A stretch of 64,000 nt of DNA, from positions 1 to 64,000 of the forward strand of contig NZ_JACHCR010000006.1 in NCBI RefSeq assembly GCF_014205845.1, read 5' to 3'. Below are positions 7,431 to 16,917 of the stretch, in pieces. This DNA is from Mucilaginibacter cryoferens. GTDB taxonomy: Bacteria > Bacteroidota > Bacteroidia > Sphingobacteriales > Sphingobacteriaceae. Made by a program: the position numbers and the translations under genes. A model generated the notes under the pieces. That model was given only the letters and a program-made list of their open reading frames with translations, was not told the DNA's origin and did not search any database. Within the stretch, counting starts at the first letter, position 1. Every line of letters starts with the position of its first letter.

Positions 7431-8072
7431 ATGGTATATCAAAATTTATCAGAACAATTGCTGCTTAAGAAATGCAGCAATGGAGATACCAACGCCTTTC
7501 GCGAAATTTACCACCGCTACAAGGAGTTTGTTTATGCCGTAGTAGCCGCGAGACTTGACGACGGGGACGATGCAAAAGATATAACCCAGGATATCTTTAT
7601 TAATTTATGGACGGCCCGGGAGCAGCTTAGCGGCATGCGCGATTTTAAACCCTACCTGTACGTGTTGAGCCGTAACCAGGTAGTATCGGCCTATCGCAGG
7701 CAAAACGTACGGATAAAGGGAGAGCAGTATCTTTCGGAGCAGCTTAATGCGCTGCAGCACTCGGCCGAAGATCATCGTGTGGCCCAGGAGCTTAACAGCA
7801 GCATAACCAAGGTTGTTGAACAATTGCCCGAAACCATGCGCAATTGCTATAACCTGAGTAAAAACGAAGGCAAAAAGAACGGCGAAATTGCCGGTATGCT
7901 TAATATATCCGAAAAAACGGTACGTAATAATGTTTCAGAAGCGTTAAAACGCTTAAGGTTAACCTTGCAAAGCAGTCACCCCGAATTGCTGCTGCTTTTA
8001 TTGGGCTGTTTTCTTCAATCTGTGTTTTTTTGTTGTTTACCCGTGTTGTTGTTAAAAGTAATGTTTTCTTAA
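7431..8072 (+). CDS. ECF RNA polymerase sigma factor, SUS locus 1
   Basis: The 213 residues show region 2 (about 15-85, with AFREIYHRYKEFVYAVVAARL and the DAKDITQDIFINLW segment) and region 4 (about 135-190, with KNGEIAGMLNISEKTVRNNVSEALKRLR as the helix-turn-helix). It should direct RNA polymerase to the following SUS genes when released by the FecR protein encoded 56 bp downstream. The last 28 residues are strongly hydrophobic (LLLLLLGCFLQSVFFCC...), a tail also present in the second sigma factor of this window. The start is chosen as the first ATG, 22 bp after a TAGCTTTG -7 box. Confidence 0.9.
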   Translation: MVYQNLSEQLLLKKCSNGDTNAFREIYHRYKEFVYAVVAARLDDGDDAKDITQDIFINLWTAREQLSGMRDFKPYLYVLSRNQVVSAYRRQNVRIKGEQYLSEQLNALQHSAEDHRVAQELNSSITKVVEQLPETMRNCYNLSKNEGKKNGEIAGMLNISEKTVRNNVSEALKRLRLTLQSSHPELLLLLLGCFLQSVFFCCLPVLLLKVMFS

Positions 8073-8128
8073 CATTGGCTTAAAGGACATTCTGCTTTCT
8101 GGTTCGAGCTGTATTAAAACGCTAATTA

Positions 8129-9106
8129 GTGAACAGCAGAATTAAAGAGTTATTTGCCCGCTATCAATCTGGAAAGGCCAGCAAACAAGAAACAGAACTG
8201 GTTGAAAAATGGTTTGCCGGTTTTGATGACAAACAAAAAGAAATTTTAAGCGAAGAGGAGAGAGCTACTCTTTTCAACCAAATGGATCAGGACATGTTAA
8301 ACATGTTTCCTGATGAGCAACAACAAAATCGCTTTGGTGGCTGGTGGATGCAGGCAGCTGCTATACTTTTGGCAGCCTCGGGTATTTTTCTGTTTAAAAC
8401 ACAAAAAAGTGGTAACAATACCCCTGCACTAACTTATACCACGGTATCGGCGCCTAACGGTGTTAAAAAACAATGGATGCTGCCAGATGGTACCGAAGTG
8501 TTCATCAACTCCGGGTCATCCATCCGCATCGCGTCAAATTTCGGTGTTAAAAACAGGGAGGTTGATTTAACCGGCGAGGCTTACTTCCAGGTAAAACACA
8601 ATGCGCTAAAACCTTTTTCTATTCGTACCAATAAACTGATCATAGCCGATATTGGTACCTCATTTAATGTTAAAGCTTACCCGGCAGATGAGCAGATAAA
8701 GGTAGCCGTTGAAAGCGGCATCGTAAGCGTGAGCAAAAGCAACGCAAACTTAAAAGTAGAAAGCTATGCTAAATCGATTACCAAAAACCAGCAGTTTACC
8801 TACAACAAACAAAGCCAGCGGCACGCTTTAAATACCATAAGAGCCAGCGATGCCATTGCCTGGAAACAAAATCAGTTACGGTTTGACGATGCCTCGTTTG
8901 AGGAAATTGCGGGCCAGTTAGAAAGATGGTACAATGTAAGCGTAAAGCTTAATCATAATACCGGGCACTACCGCCGCTACACACTTAGCTTTAATAACGA
9001 GCCCGTAGGCAACGTGTTAAAAGTACTTAGCTCACTATCGGGCATTAACTATCAAATAAGCAACAATAGCATATCCATTAATCTTAAAAACTGTAAAAAA
9101 GCATGA
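8129..9106 (+). CDS. FecR-family anti-sigma factor, SUS locus 1
   Basis: A 325-residue inner-membrane protein starting at a GTG codon. It has a cytoplasmic N-terminal sigma-binding part (1-72), one membrane helix (about 73-90, WWMQAAAILLAASGIFLF), the periplasmic FecR domain (about 105-205, with LPDGTEVFINSGSSI and GEAYFQV) and a C-terminal DUF4974-type domain (about 250-318, LRFDDASFEEIAGQLERWYNV). It should hold the adjacent sigma factor inactive until the STN domain of the next SusC signals substrate. The order sigma-FecR-SusC is the standard trans-envelope relay. Confidence 0.92.
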   Translation: MNSRIKELFARYQSGKASKQETELVEKWFAGFDDKQKEILSEEERATLFNQMDQDMLNMFPDEQQQNRFGGWWMQAAAILLAASGIFLFKTQKSGNNTPALTYTTVSAPNGVKKQWMLPDGTEVFINSGSSIRIASNFGVKNREVDLTGEAYFQVKHNALKPFSIRTNKLIIADIGTSFNVKAYPADEQIKVAVESGIVSVSKSNANLKVESYAKSITKNQQFTYNKQSQRHALNTIRASDAIAWKQNQLRFDDASFEEIAGQLERWYNVSVKLNHNTGHYRRYTLSFNNEPVGNVLKVLSSLSGINYQISNNSISINLKNCKKA

Positions 9107-9114
9107 AATAGTTT

Positions 9115-9151
9115 TAGTACCCAAGGCAGGGAATGCGGTAACATCCCCTGC
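9115..9151 (+). promoter_or_regulatory. TAGTACCCAA box plus hairpin, copy B
   Basis: TAGTACCCAA (9115-9124) is followed by the stem GCAGGGAATG (9126-9135), loop CGGTAA, CATCCCCTGC (9142-9151): ten positions with one A-C mismatch at the fourth pair from the loop. It lies just after the FecR stop and 61 bp before the SusC start. The hairpin has no T-run, so a simple terminator is unlikely. Confidence 0.6.
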
Positions 9152-9212
9152 AAGGCCGCGCAGGATAGCGCATCATTTTAAACGATCATACAATCATTAA
9201 AAACATTCAAAA

Positions 9213-12200
9213 ATGCAACTTTTTTATCGCATCAGGTTCTTTACTTACTTTTTTATAAAGCGTTTTATATCAGGCGTACTGCCTTTGGTATTAACGGTTT
9301 TATTATTGTTCAATATGGGTATCCCGGCATTTGCCGCCGAGGGGCAAACCATTGATAATACCCGTATTTCAATTACGGCAGAAAATTTATCGTTAAAATC
9401 TGTTTTTAACATTATAGAACAAAAAACATCGCTTATTATCGGTTATGATAATACCATCGACGTAAAAAAACAGATCTCGCTTCATGTTAAAAACGAAACT
9501 GTTGGTCAGGTGCTGAAGCAATTAATGCAAGGCTATAAAGGTACTATCAGCCAGGTTGATGACCACCACGTGATCATCCGGGTAGAGAAAATACCTGTTG
9601 CCCCCAAAGCACCCGTAAAAACAGAACAGGTACAAATAAAAATTACAGGTACCGTGGTTGATGATAAAAACGAAGTGCTGCCAGGCGTAAGTGTTTACGA
9701 AAAATCAAGCCACCTCGGAACTGCTACCGATGCCGAAGGTAAGTTTAGTATTAATGTTGACGCGGGAGCAACGCTCGTATTCTCTTTTATTGGTTATGAT
9801 AGCCAGCATGTAGTTGTTAAAGACCAGGCTGTAATTAATGTAAAACTGCTTCCTTCTGCCAATATGCTGAAAGAAGTGGTGGCTATTGGTTACCAACAGG
9901 TACGCAAGTCTGATGTTACCGGTGCTATCAGTAGCGTAAAAGCCTCAGAATTAAACCTGTCGGCACCAACTATCGGGCAGGCTCTGGTAGGTAAGGTTGC
10001 CGGTGTACAGGTTACCCAAACCAGCGGAGCGCCTTACGCCGGTGTTAAAATCCGTGTGCGTGGAGTGGGCTCTATTAATGCCAGTTCAGATCCGCTGTAT
10101 GTTATAGATGGCTATCCGGCGGGTAACAATATTTTTATTAACCCCGAGGATATAGAAACTATCGACATTTTAAAGGATGCTGCTTCGGCTGCCATCTACG
10201 GTTCCAGGGGTGCAGGAGGTGTGGTATTGATAACTACCAAAAAAGGAAAAAACGGCAAAGGGAAATTTGAATACGATGTACAATCTGGCTTTTCTAACCT
10301 TGCCAAAAAGATACACTTGTTAGATGCCACCCAGTTTGAGCAATTGGTGATAGATGCACGTAACAACTCTTATCATGATTTGGTTGTAAACGGAGGTAAA
10401 ACCTGGAATGACGCCATGTACTCCGATAACAATGCTACCAGAACAGCCCTGGTTGGTAACGGATCGTCTGTTAGTATCCCTACAGATATTTACAACTTTG
10501 CCACTCAATCATTAATTGCGCCAAAATACAATACCGACTGGCAGGATGTGCTGTACCGTAATGCACCTTTTCAGCGTCATAACCTCTCTTTCTCTGGCGG
10601 TACAAATGATGTGAAGTATTTTATAAGCGGCGGTTACCAGGATCAAAATGGTATTGTTACCAATACCGCTATGAAGACTGTAAACTTCAGGGCAAATATT
10701 GAGGCAAACGTTAACGACAGGATGAAAGTAGGTGCTAACATTGCCTACACACAAACCGGCGATAAAGAAACACAGGAAGGGCGTTTTAGCCCAATGATGT
10801 CGGCCTTATTATATATCCCTTATTTACCGGCAAAAGATGCCAGCGGCAATCCTATACAATACGGTCAGGATGCTCTTGCCAACCAATACGGTTTTCAGGG
10901 TATAGAAAACCCTTTGGCAACAGTTGAGCAAATGAAAATAACCCGCCAGGGTTACCGGAGTACCTATAATGCCTTTGCTACCTATGATCTTGCTAAAGGT
11001 TTAACTTTTAAAGCAAACTTAGGTACCCAGGTTTATAACGAAAAATACGATTACTATCTGCCAACAAGCTTAAGTAATGGTGGCGGTAATGGTCCTTATT
11101 CTGTTGCTTCCATTGCCGCGGCCAACGCGCAGGCACAAACCCTTACGCAGGTTGATCGTTTGGCAGAGTTTACGCTGAATTACAACAAGAGTATCGGAAA
11201 AAATAATTTTAACATACTGGGTGGTTACTCGGCACAAAAAACAACCAGCGATCTGCTGAGTGTAAAGGCAACCGGTTTCACCAGCGATAATATCCAGGAA
11301 GTATCTGCCAAAGGTGCCGATGCCAGTTATTTTACCCTTAACTCCGCTGCAAAATCGGCATATACCTTGCTTTCCTATTTTGGTCGTGCAAGCTATAATT
11401 ACGATGGTAAGTACTTTTTATCGGGTACGTTACGTACAGATGGTTCATCGCGGTTTGGCCCGTCAAACAAATGGGGTACATTCCCATCTGTTTCTGCCGG
11501 CTGGAGTTTATCGCAGGAAAACTGGTATCATGATTTTCTGGGCGAGCAATCAACCGTAAAAATACGGGCCAGCTGGGGTTTAAGCGGTAACAACAACATT
11601 GGTAACTACAATACGCAGCAAACCATCAACGCGCCAACAGGGGCTGTATTTGGTTCGGGTGCTGTTTCATCGGCCGTTTATGCCGGTACTATTAAAGATG
11701 CTAACCTTGGGTGGGAGTCCACCTCGCAATACAACTTAGGTACAGATATCAGTATTCTTAAAAACAGGTTATCGTTTACGGTAAACTATTACCTGAGCCG
11801 TTCATATAACTTGTTGTTCAACCAGCCAATTTCGTCAATTTCCGGTTCATCAACTATATTAACTAACCTGAGGAACAGTAAAATCCAAAACAAAGGGTTG
11901 GATTTCCAGGTTGACGCGACCATTATCAAAAACAACGATTTTAGATTAGGTGCCAGCGCTAATATTTCTTTTAACCGTAATAAGGTGCTTAACCTTGGTG
12001 GTGCAAGTACTATTTACACTTCGGGAGCCGAGCGTTCGTACATTACCAACGTAACTGAGCAGGGCCAGCCGGTTGGTATGTTTTATGGTTACCAGGTTGC
12101 CGGAAGAATAACGGCTGCTAATTTGGGTAAAGTGCCGGTATCATCGGCATCATCAAACCCTACCAAAGTAGGCGATCTGTACTTTCAGGATCTAAATGGC

Positions 12201-12788
12201 GATGGTATTATTAACGATAAAGATAAACAGGTTATAGGTAGCCCTTACGCTAAATTTACCGGCGGTTTCGCGCTTACGGCCTCGTACAAGTCGTTTGATT
12301 TTAATGCTTCGTTCAACGGATCGTACGGTAATAAAATATTAGATGGCCAGGATTATTACCTGTACAACTTTGAAGGCTCCGGAAATCAGTACGTACAGGT
12401 TGCTGACAGGTATGTGTCTGCATCGCAACCGGGTGGCGGCTTAAACTACCGTGCATCACGTGCCGGTACGCAAAGTAACAGTACCCGCCTTTCTTCTTTC
12501 TACATTCAAAATGGTTCGTACTTAAGAAACACGGCTACTACCCTGGGTTACACTATTCCCGGTAGCCTGGCAAAACGCCTGAGAGTAGAGAAAATTAAAA
12601 TATACGCGGCTGTAGATAACGCTTTTACCATAACCAAGTACAAAGGCTATAACCCCGATGTGGATTATAATGTGAATGCTACCAACAGTACAACAGGTAC
12701 CAGCGCGGCTAACCTTGCGCCAGGTGTTGATTATGGAGGCTATCCGTTGGCCAGAACTTACAGCCTGGGTTTAAAAGTAACTTTCTAA
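9213..12788 (+). CDS. SusC/RagA TonB-dependent transporter with STN domain, SUS locus 1
   Basis: A 1191-residue outer-membrane protein. In order: a signal region with a hydrophobic segment ending FAA near residue 42, an STN signalling domain (about 50-126), a CarboxypepD_reg-like domain (about 142-212, VSVYEKSSHLGTATDAEGKF), the plug (about 220-345, with the SusC hallmark YGSRGAGGVVLITTKKGK), and the 22-strand barrel to the C-terminal aromatic-rich SLGLKVTF. It should import oligosaccharides or similar ligands with TonB energy. Its STN domain would signal to the FecR protein upstream. The substrate is unknown, because no glycoside hydrolase lies in this locus. Confidence 0.95.
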   Translation: MQLFYRIRFFTYFFIKRFISGVLPLVLTVLLLFNMGIPAFAAEGQTIDNTRISITAENLSLKSVFNIIEQKTSLIIGYDNTIDVKKQISLHVKNETVGQVLKQLMQGYKGTISQVDDHHVIIRVEKIPVAPKAPVKTEQVQIKITGTVVDDKNEVLPGVSVYEKSSHLGTATDAEGKFSINVDAGATLVFSFIGYDSQHVVVKDQAVINVKLLPSANMLKEVVAIGYQQVRKSDVTGAISSVKASELNLSAPTIGQALVGKVAGVQVTQTSGAPYAGVKIRVRGVGSINASSDPLYVIDGYPAGNNIFINPEDIETIDILKDAASAAIYGSRGAGGVVLITTKKGKNGKGKFEYDVQSGFSNLAKKIHLLDATQFEQLVIDARNNSYHDLVVNGGKTWNDAMYSDNNATRTALVGNGSSVSIPTDIYNFATQSLIAPKYNTDWQDVLYRNAPFQRHNLSFSGGTNDVKYFISGGYQDQNGIVTNTAMKTVNFRANIEANVNDRMKVGANIAYTQTGDKETQEGRFSPMMSALLYIPYLPAKDASGNPIQYGQDALANQYGFQGIENPLATVEQMKITRQGYRSTYNAFATYDLAKGLTFKANLGTQVYNEKYDYYLPTSLSNGGGNGPYSVASIAAANAQAQTLTQVDRLAEFTLNYNKSIGKNNFNILGGYSAQKTTSDLLSVKATGFTSDNIQEVSAKGADASYFTLNSAAKSAYTLLSYFGRASYNYDGKYFLSGTLRTDGSSRFGPSNKWGTFPSVSAGWSLSQENWYHDFLGEQSTVKIRASWGLSGNNNIGNYNTQQTINAPTGAVFGSGAVSSAVYAGTIKDANLGWESTSQYNLGTDISILKNRLSFTVNYYLSRSYNLLFNQPISSISGSSTILTNLRNSKIQNKGLDFQVDATIIKNNDFRLGASANISFNRNKVLNLGGASTIYTSGAERSYITNVTEQGQPVGMFYGYQVAGRITAANLGKVPVSSASSNPTKVGDLYFQDLNGDGIINDKDKQVIGSPYAKFTGGFALTASYKSFDFNASFNGSYGNKILDGQDYYLYNFEGSGNQYVQVADRYVSASQPGGGLNYRASRAGTQSNSTRLSSFYIQNGSYLRNTATTLGYTIPGSLAKRLRVEKIKIYAAVDNAFTITKYKGYNPDVDYNVNATNSTTGTSAANLAPGVDYGGYPLARTYSLGLKVTF

Positions 12789-12838
12789 AAAAACGGTTTA
12801 ATTGATTTGATCATTAGTTAATGCCATAAAAAATAAAA

Positions 12839-14365
12839 ATGATGAAAAAATATATAGTCCTAACCATGGCGGCGCTTTTGCCACTTGCCGCCTGCAAGAA
12901 AAGCTTTGTAGATCAGACAGATCCTAACGCGATAACCGTATCTAATTACTTTACATCAGAAACAGGTGTTGCGCAGGCCGTTAACGGTGCTTACGCCGCC
13001 TTAAGAAGCGGTACCAATATTGGCGAAAACAGCGGTTTATATACCGACGAACGCTCTGATGATACCGGCAGAGACGATGCGCAATCAAACTCGGGCGAGC
13101 CTTTTCAATTTGGTAACTTTAGTATACTGGCCGGTAATACGTTTTTATTGTCGCACTGGCTTGATCTGTACCAGGCAATTACCCGTTGCAATATCATTAC
13201 ATCTAACATAGATAAAGTAACTTTTTCTGCTGCCAATGTTAAGCAGGAGTACCTTGCACAAACTGAGTTTATCAGGGCCTTGATGTACTTTCAGCTGGTT
13301 AGAAAATGGGGGCCGGTTCCCTTGGTTACCAAACAATTAAGTAGTAGTGCCGATGTAACTGCCAATACCTACAGGCAATCAGAAGCTGCCGTTTACGCGC
13401 AGATAGTTGCCGATCTTAAGGATGCGTTAACCAGCGATTTACCTAACCTGCAAACAGGCGACAACGCCGGTCGTGTTGGTAAAGCGGCTATTAACGGCTT
13501 GCTTGGCCAGGTTTATTTAACCATGGCATCTACACTTGCCGATAACAAAGCAGCCAATTTGGCCAGTGCCAATACTTACCTTACCGCATGCTATAATATG
13601 CGTTCATTCGGCGCGCTATCAACTGTTGCTTACGCAGTTGTGTTTGATGTATCAAAAAAATCAACCAATCCCGAAGCTATTTTTGAGATCGTTAACAAAC
13701 AAGGCGATATCAACTACAGTTCGAGCATAGCAGCCAATAACCAGGCTTTGGGCGAAACTATCAACTCGCAAAAAATTGGTTTAGGCGTAGGTGGAAATGT
13801 TACAAGAGATCTGATTCTTGATTATGAGGCCAATGATCCACGCGCAGCGTTTTCTGTTAAATATGCTGCCAGCACACAGGTTCAGGATTATTTTATTACC
13901 AAATATCGTGATGTAAGCGCCGCTGCCGGTTTAAACGGTTACGGTGGCAATAATACCCCCATAATGCGATATGCAGATATCATTCTGATGCTTGCAGAAG
14001 TAAATATGGATTTGGGCAACAATACCGCCGCTATTCAGTACCTGGATATGGTGCGTGCAAGGGCCGGGATGCCATTATATGCTGTAGCCAGCGCCGACCC
14101 GGCTTATGCTGCAAAATACCCAACCTTAAAGCTTGCCATTTTACACGAGCGCCGTGTTGAACTGGCTTTTGAGCACCAGCGTTGGTTCGATCTGATTCGT
14201 TTCTTTACAACCGACGAACTGGTGACGTTTTTCCATGCCAAATCGCAGGCTGCTTTTGGTAATGCCAAACTGGCCAACTTTACTACCAAAGACAGGTATT
14301 ACCCAATTCCGTTGAGTGAGTACCAGCTCGATCCTGTGAAAATGTATCAAAATGCCGGTTATTAA
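12839..14365 (+). CDS. SusD/RagB outer-membrane lipoprotein, SUS locus 1
   Basis: A 508-residue lipoprotein with lipobox LAAC (Cys19), then the SusD fold: an N-terminal TPR-like part with IRALMYFQLVRKWGPVPLV (typical RAxxYFxLVxxxGxVPLV, residues near 145-165) and the C-terminal LHERRVELAFEHQRWFDLIRF signature. It forms the lid of the SusC barrel encoded 50 bp upstream and binds the substrate at the cell surface. Its transcript ends at the hairpin at 14385-14416. Confidence 0.95.
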   Translation: MMKKYIVLTMAALLPLAACKKSFVDQTDPNAITVSNYFTSETGVAQAVNGAYAALRSGTNIGENSGLYTDERSDDTGRDDAQSNSGEPFQFGNFSILAGNTFLLSHWLDLYQAITRCNIITSNIDKVTFSAANVKQEYLAQTEFIRALMYFQLVRKWGPVPLVTKQLSSSADVTANTYRQSEAAVYAQIVADLKDALTSDLPNLQTGDNAGRVGKAAINGLLGQVYLTMASTLADNKAANLASANTYLTACYNMRSFGALSTVAYAVVFDVSKKSTNPEAIFEIVNKQGDINYSSSIAANNQALGETINSQKIGLGVGGNVTRDLILDYEANDPRAAFSVKYAASTQVQDYFITKYRDVSAAAGLNGYGGNNTPIMRYADIILMLAEVNMDLGNNTAAIQYLDMVRARAGMPLYAVASADPAYAAKYPTLKLAILHERRVELAFEHQRWFDLIRFFTTDELVTFFHAKSQAAFGNAKLANFTTKDRYYPIPLSEYQLDPVKMYQNAGY

Positions 14366-14384
14366 TAGCCGCTATAAGTAAAAT

Positions 14385-14416
14385 TAGAAGGGGGCCCTAT
14401 GAGGGCTCCTTTTTTG
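14385..14416 (+). terminator. terminator after SusD 1
   Basis: The stem GGGGCCC with GGGCTCC around the loop TATGA is followed by TTTTTT, 20 bp after the SusD stop. It would separate or attenuate expression of the YdcF-like gene downstream. Confidence 0.75.
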
Positions 14417-14426
14417 AATAACAATC

Positions 14427-15728
14427 ATGAAAATGAAAAATCAAACCCTCTTCAAAACTTTTTATAAAATTCTGCTGGTGGCCTGTTTAATGGTTTCTAC
14501 CGGTATTACAGCGGTGGCACAAGTAAAGCCAGGTTACGATAAAAGCTACCACTTTTTATATAGTGGTAATTTAGTGGCCGATAAAGATTTTTACCTGCTT
14601 ACCGTGATAGATCAGTCGCCTAAAGTAAAACAACTATTAACAGGTGATACCTACTTTAAACAATTATTAGCAAACCGTATTGCTTTAATTAAAAGCCATG
14701 TGGCAGATACCTGTAATTGGCCATCTTCTTTGGTAGAAGGGTTTAAATACAGTAAGGACGATTCTTTACAACTATCTGCCAGCATGCAAACCCTTTATAA
14801 GGCTCACCAGGCCGACTTTGATCAAATGATAGATCATCATTTAAGGCCATCGGGTTATTACCAGCGTTTTGCGGGCTTAACTAATGCCCAGCTGCTTGCA
14901 AAAGCCTGGGAGCAGTGTATGTATGGCATTAATTATATTGTAGATCAGTTTGGCCTGGGTAAAAAAATGCGCTATCCCCGAATAGATTCTGCCAGCTATG
15001 TAGTTACCAGCCGTTACTACCGCATGGTGCTCAAAGATATTTTTGCTTTGCTCGATGAGCAAACAGAGCAGATGCAATTGTTTTACCAGCCATCGCTGGC
15101 TGTTGCCATGCAATTGATGGACGCGAATGACCGTGACGAGCCCGCCCGGCTTGAGCCCATGGAGCAAAAGGATAACCTGAAGGCTTTTACTAAAATAAAA
15201 CAGGTACAATGGAGCAAATACCCTTATGCAGCTATAGTGATACCTGGCAACGGCCCCGAGCTTTTTACTACACCCATAAGTCCGGATAATAAGTTGCATT
15301 GCGATGCAGCAGCCATACGTTATTTAAAGGGAATGGCGCCATTTATTATTACCAGCGGCGGTTATTGCTACCCTTTTCGGGGGCCGTATTGCGAAGCGAT
15401 AGAAATGAAAAAATACCTGATGAAAAAGTATGCCATTCCCGAAGATGCTATCATCATCGATCCGCATGCGCGCCATACCACCACCAACTTTAGAAATGCA
15501 AACCGGTTGATGATCAGGTACGGTATCCCTACAGATAAGCCCGATCTTTTTATAACCAGTAAAAGCCAGCACGATTATGTAATGAAGGATGCCTTCGACC
15601 GTCGTAATATTCATGAGCTGGGCTATCTGCCGTATAGCGGTAAAAAAAGTATCTCTAACCAGGATATTGTTTTTTACCCCACTTTCGAGAGCCTGCACAT
15701 GGACCCGCTCGATCCTTTAGATCCATAG
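14427..15728 (+). CDS. secreted YdcF/DUF218-family protein
   Basis: A 433-residue protein with a signal peptide ending TAVAQ near residue 32. The C-terminal half (about 270-415) is a DUF218/YdcF domain: AIVIPGNGPE, a Asn/Asp-rich AAIRYLKGMAPFIITSGG strand-turn, then YAIPEDAIIIDPHARHTTTNFRNA. YdcF-like domains bind nucleotides or act in envelope metabolism; the biochemical role is unsettled. The N-terminal 230 residues are helical and unrecognised. The protein ends in an odd acidic repeat MDPLDPLDP. It follows the SUS 1 terminator by only 10 bp, so it may be expressed with that locus by read-through. Confidence 0.8.
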   Translation: MKMKNQTLFKTFYKILLVACLMVSTGITAVAQVKPGYDKSYHFLYSGNLVADKDFYLLTVIDQSPKVKQLLTGDTYFKQLLANRIALIKSHVADTCNWPSSLVEGFKYSKDDSLQLSASMQTLYKAHQADFDQMIDHHLRPSGYYQRFAGLTNAQLLAKAWEQCMYGINYIVDQFGLGKKMRYPRIDSASYVVTSRYYRMVLKDIFALLDEQTEQMQLFYQPSLAVAMQLMDANDRDEPARLEPMEQKDNLKAFTKIKQVQWSKYPYAAIVIPGNGPELFTTPISPDNKLHCDAAAIRYLKGMAPFIITSGGYCYPFRGPYCEAIEMKKYLMKKYAIPEDAIIIDPHARHTTTNFRNANRLMIRYGIPTDKPDLFITSKSQHDYVMKDAFDRRNIHELGYLPYSGKKSISNQDIVFYPTFESLHMDPLDPLDP

Positions 15729-15795
15729 GGGCTGGGGAGCTGGTTCTAATTTTTTTTGAGGAATATTTATAGGCTCGATAAGCACATATACAGCC

Positions 15796-15891
15796 GTCAT
15801 CGAGGTACGAAGCAGTCCCCGACTTACAGAGTAGCTGTGCAAATCCGCCCTGTAATTTGGGGATTGCTTCGTTGTACCTCTTACCGATGAT
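15796..15891. repeat. REP-like palindrome 1
   Basis: Imperfect inverted repeat. The left arm GAGGTACGAAGCAGTCCCC (from 15802) pairs with GGGGATTGCTTCGTTGTACCTC (to 15880), and outer ATCG/CGAT bases extend it. It shares the GAGG(T/C)ACGAAG core with palindrome 2 just downstream, so both are members of one repeat family. Confidence 0.65.
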
Positions 15892-15907
15892 ATGTTAAAA
15901 AACGCTT

Positions 15908-15995
15908 GTCATTCTGAGGCACGAAGAATCTATTATCCGCCATACTTCTTCGTTCTGTATAGTAGGCGAATAGATCCTTCGTGCCTCAGGATGAC
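15908..15995. repeat. REP-like palindrome 2
   Basis: Arms of 27 bp (15908-15934 and 15969-15995; core GAGGCACGAAGAATCTATT) match at 25 of 27 positions around a 34-bp loop. The two mismatches are of the kind that leave G-T pairs in RNA. It lies between two convergent genes and could also block transcription from both sides. Confidence 0.75.
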
Positions 15996-16099
15996 AAACT
16001 TAAATAATGTCATTTCCTCTTCAGAATTTCGCGAAATTTTGCCACTCGCAATAACGATCTGTTTATTGTAACATACGCCTTGATATTTGATAGCCAATA

Positions 16100-16792
16100 T
16101 TAATTTACAGCATCAAGTACTACGGTGCCCAATAGCTTGCCATTTTTATGGTAAGTTTCAGATTTTACAAAGCGCCCCAATTCTGGCGAATACCATTCGG
16201 TAACCTTCATACTAAAGGGAATGCCGATGCCCATCATTTTTATTTTTGTGGTGGCATCATAGGTTATTTTAAAACAATCAAAGTTACCGGCTTTAGTATT
16301 TACCGTTTCGGCTGTTTCTACTTTGCGGTTAATGATATTCATTTGCAAATCTCCCATGGCCGCACCTTCATTGTTGAGGCTTATAGTTACCGAACCATCA
16401 TCCAGCGTTTGGCCGGGTTTCAGATCACTGGGGTAGGTAAGGTATTTTGCCTCTCCGTTTACCTGCATATTGCCATATTGTTTCATGGTGGCCGCCGGGA
16501 TAAACGCTTTCATATCTATTTTAATGGCATTACCTGCACAAATCATCTCAGAATCGCCGGCGCCGATGCTTTTACCGTCTTTGTCGTTAATGGTGGCATG
16601 TACGGCTACTGTGGATGCATCTTTTTTGGTGGTTAGGTACACCGCAGTCATTTGTAGTTTTCCTTTAGCGTCAAGACTAACATAGCTGAGTTTTTTACCA
16701 TCGGCCTTATTAACAAACTGGCTGCAGTTTTGGGCAATGGCTACATGGCAAAAGGCAAGGTTGCAAAGCAGCACAAACATTAGTTTTTTCAT
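16100..16792 (-). CDS. secreted protein with DUF3108/TapB-like domain
   Basis: The internal ATG at 16792 gives 230 residues with a proper signal peptide (MKKLMFVLLCNLAFCHVAIAQ). The longer frame adds 23 residues that spoil it. The body is one beta-rich domain ending in KAGNFDCFKITYDATTKIKMMG and MKVTEWYSPELGRFVKSETYHKNGKLLGTVVL, which resembles DUF3108-type periplasmic domains. No function is known to me. It lies 125 bp downstream of the AGE gene on the same strand, so it may be a distal member of that unit or have its own promoter. Confidence 0.75.
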   Translation of the reverse strand: MKKLMFVLLCNLAFCHVAIAQNCSQFVNKADGKKLSYVSLDAKGKLQMTAVYLTTKKDASTVAVHATINDKDGKSIGAGDSEMICAGNAIKIDMKAFIPAATMKQYGNMQVNGEAKYLTYPSDLKPGQTLDDGSVTISLNNEGAAMGDLQMNIINRKVETAETVNTKAGNFDCFKITYDATTKIKMMGIGIPFSMKVTEWYSPELGRFVKSETYHKNGKLLGTVVLDAVN

Positions 16793-16917
16793 GACATTTT
16801 CAGATATTTTTACTGTTATAAAGATGCAGCCTATGCGCAAGCCGTACAACCGTAAAAACACGTTAATGCAATGTGGGCGCTACGCTATTTTTCTATAGCA
16901 TAACTCCCTGCTTATTT

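Noticed and set aside
9126..9151. Hairpin after FecR 1 as a simple terminator
   Set aside because: No T-run follows, and the hairpin recurs with the same upstream 10-mer in the other FecR-SusC spacer, which points to a regulatory role.
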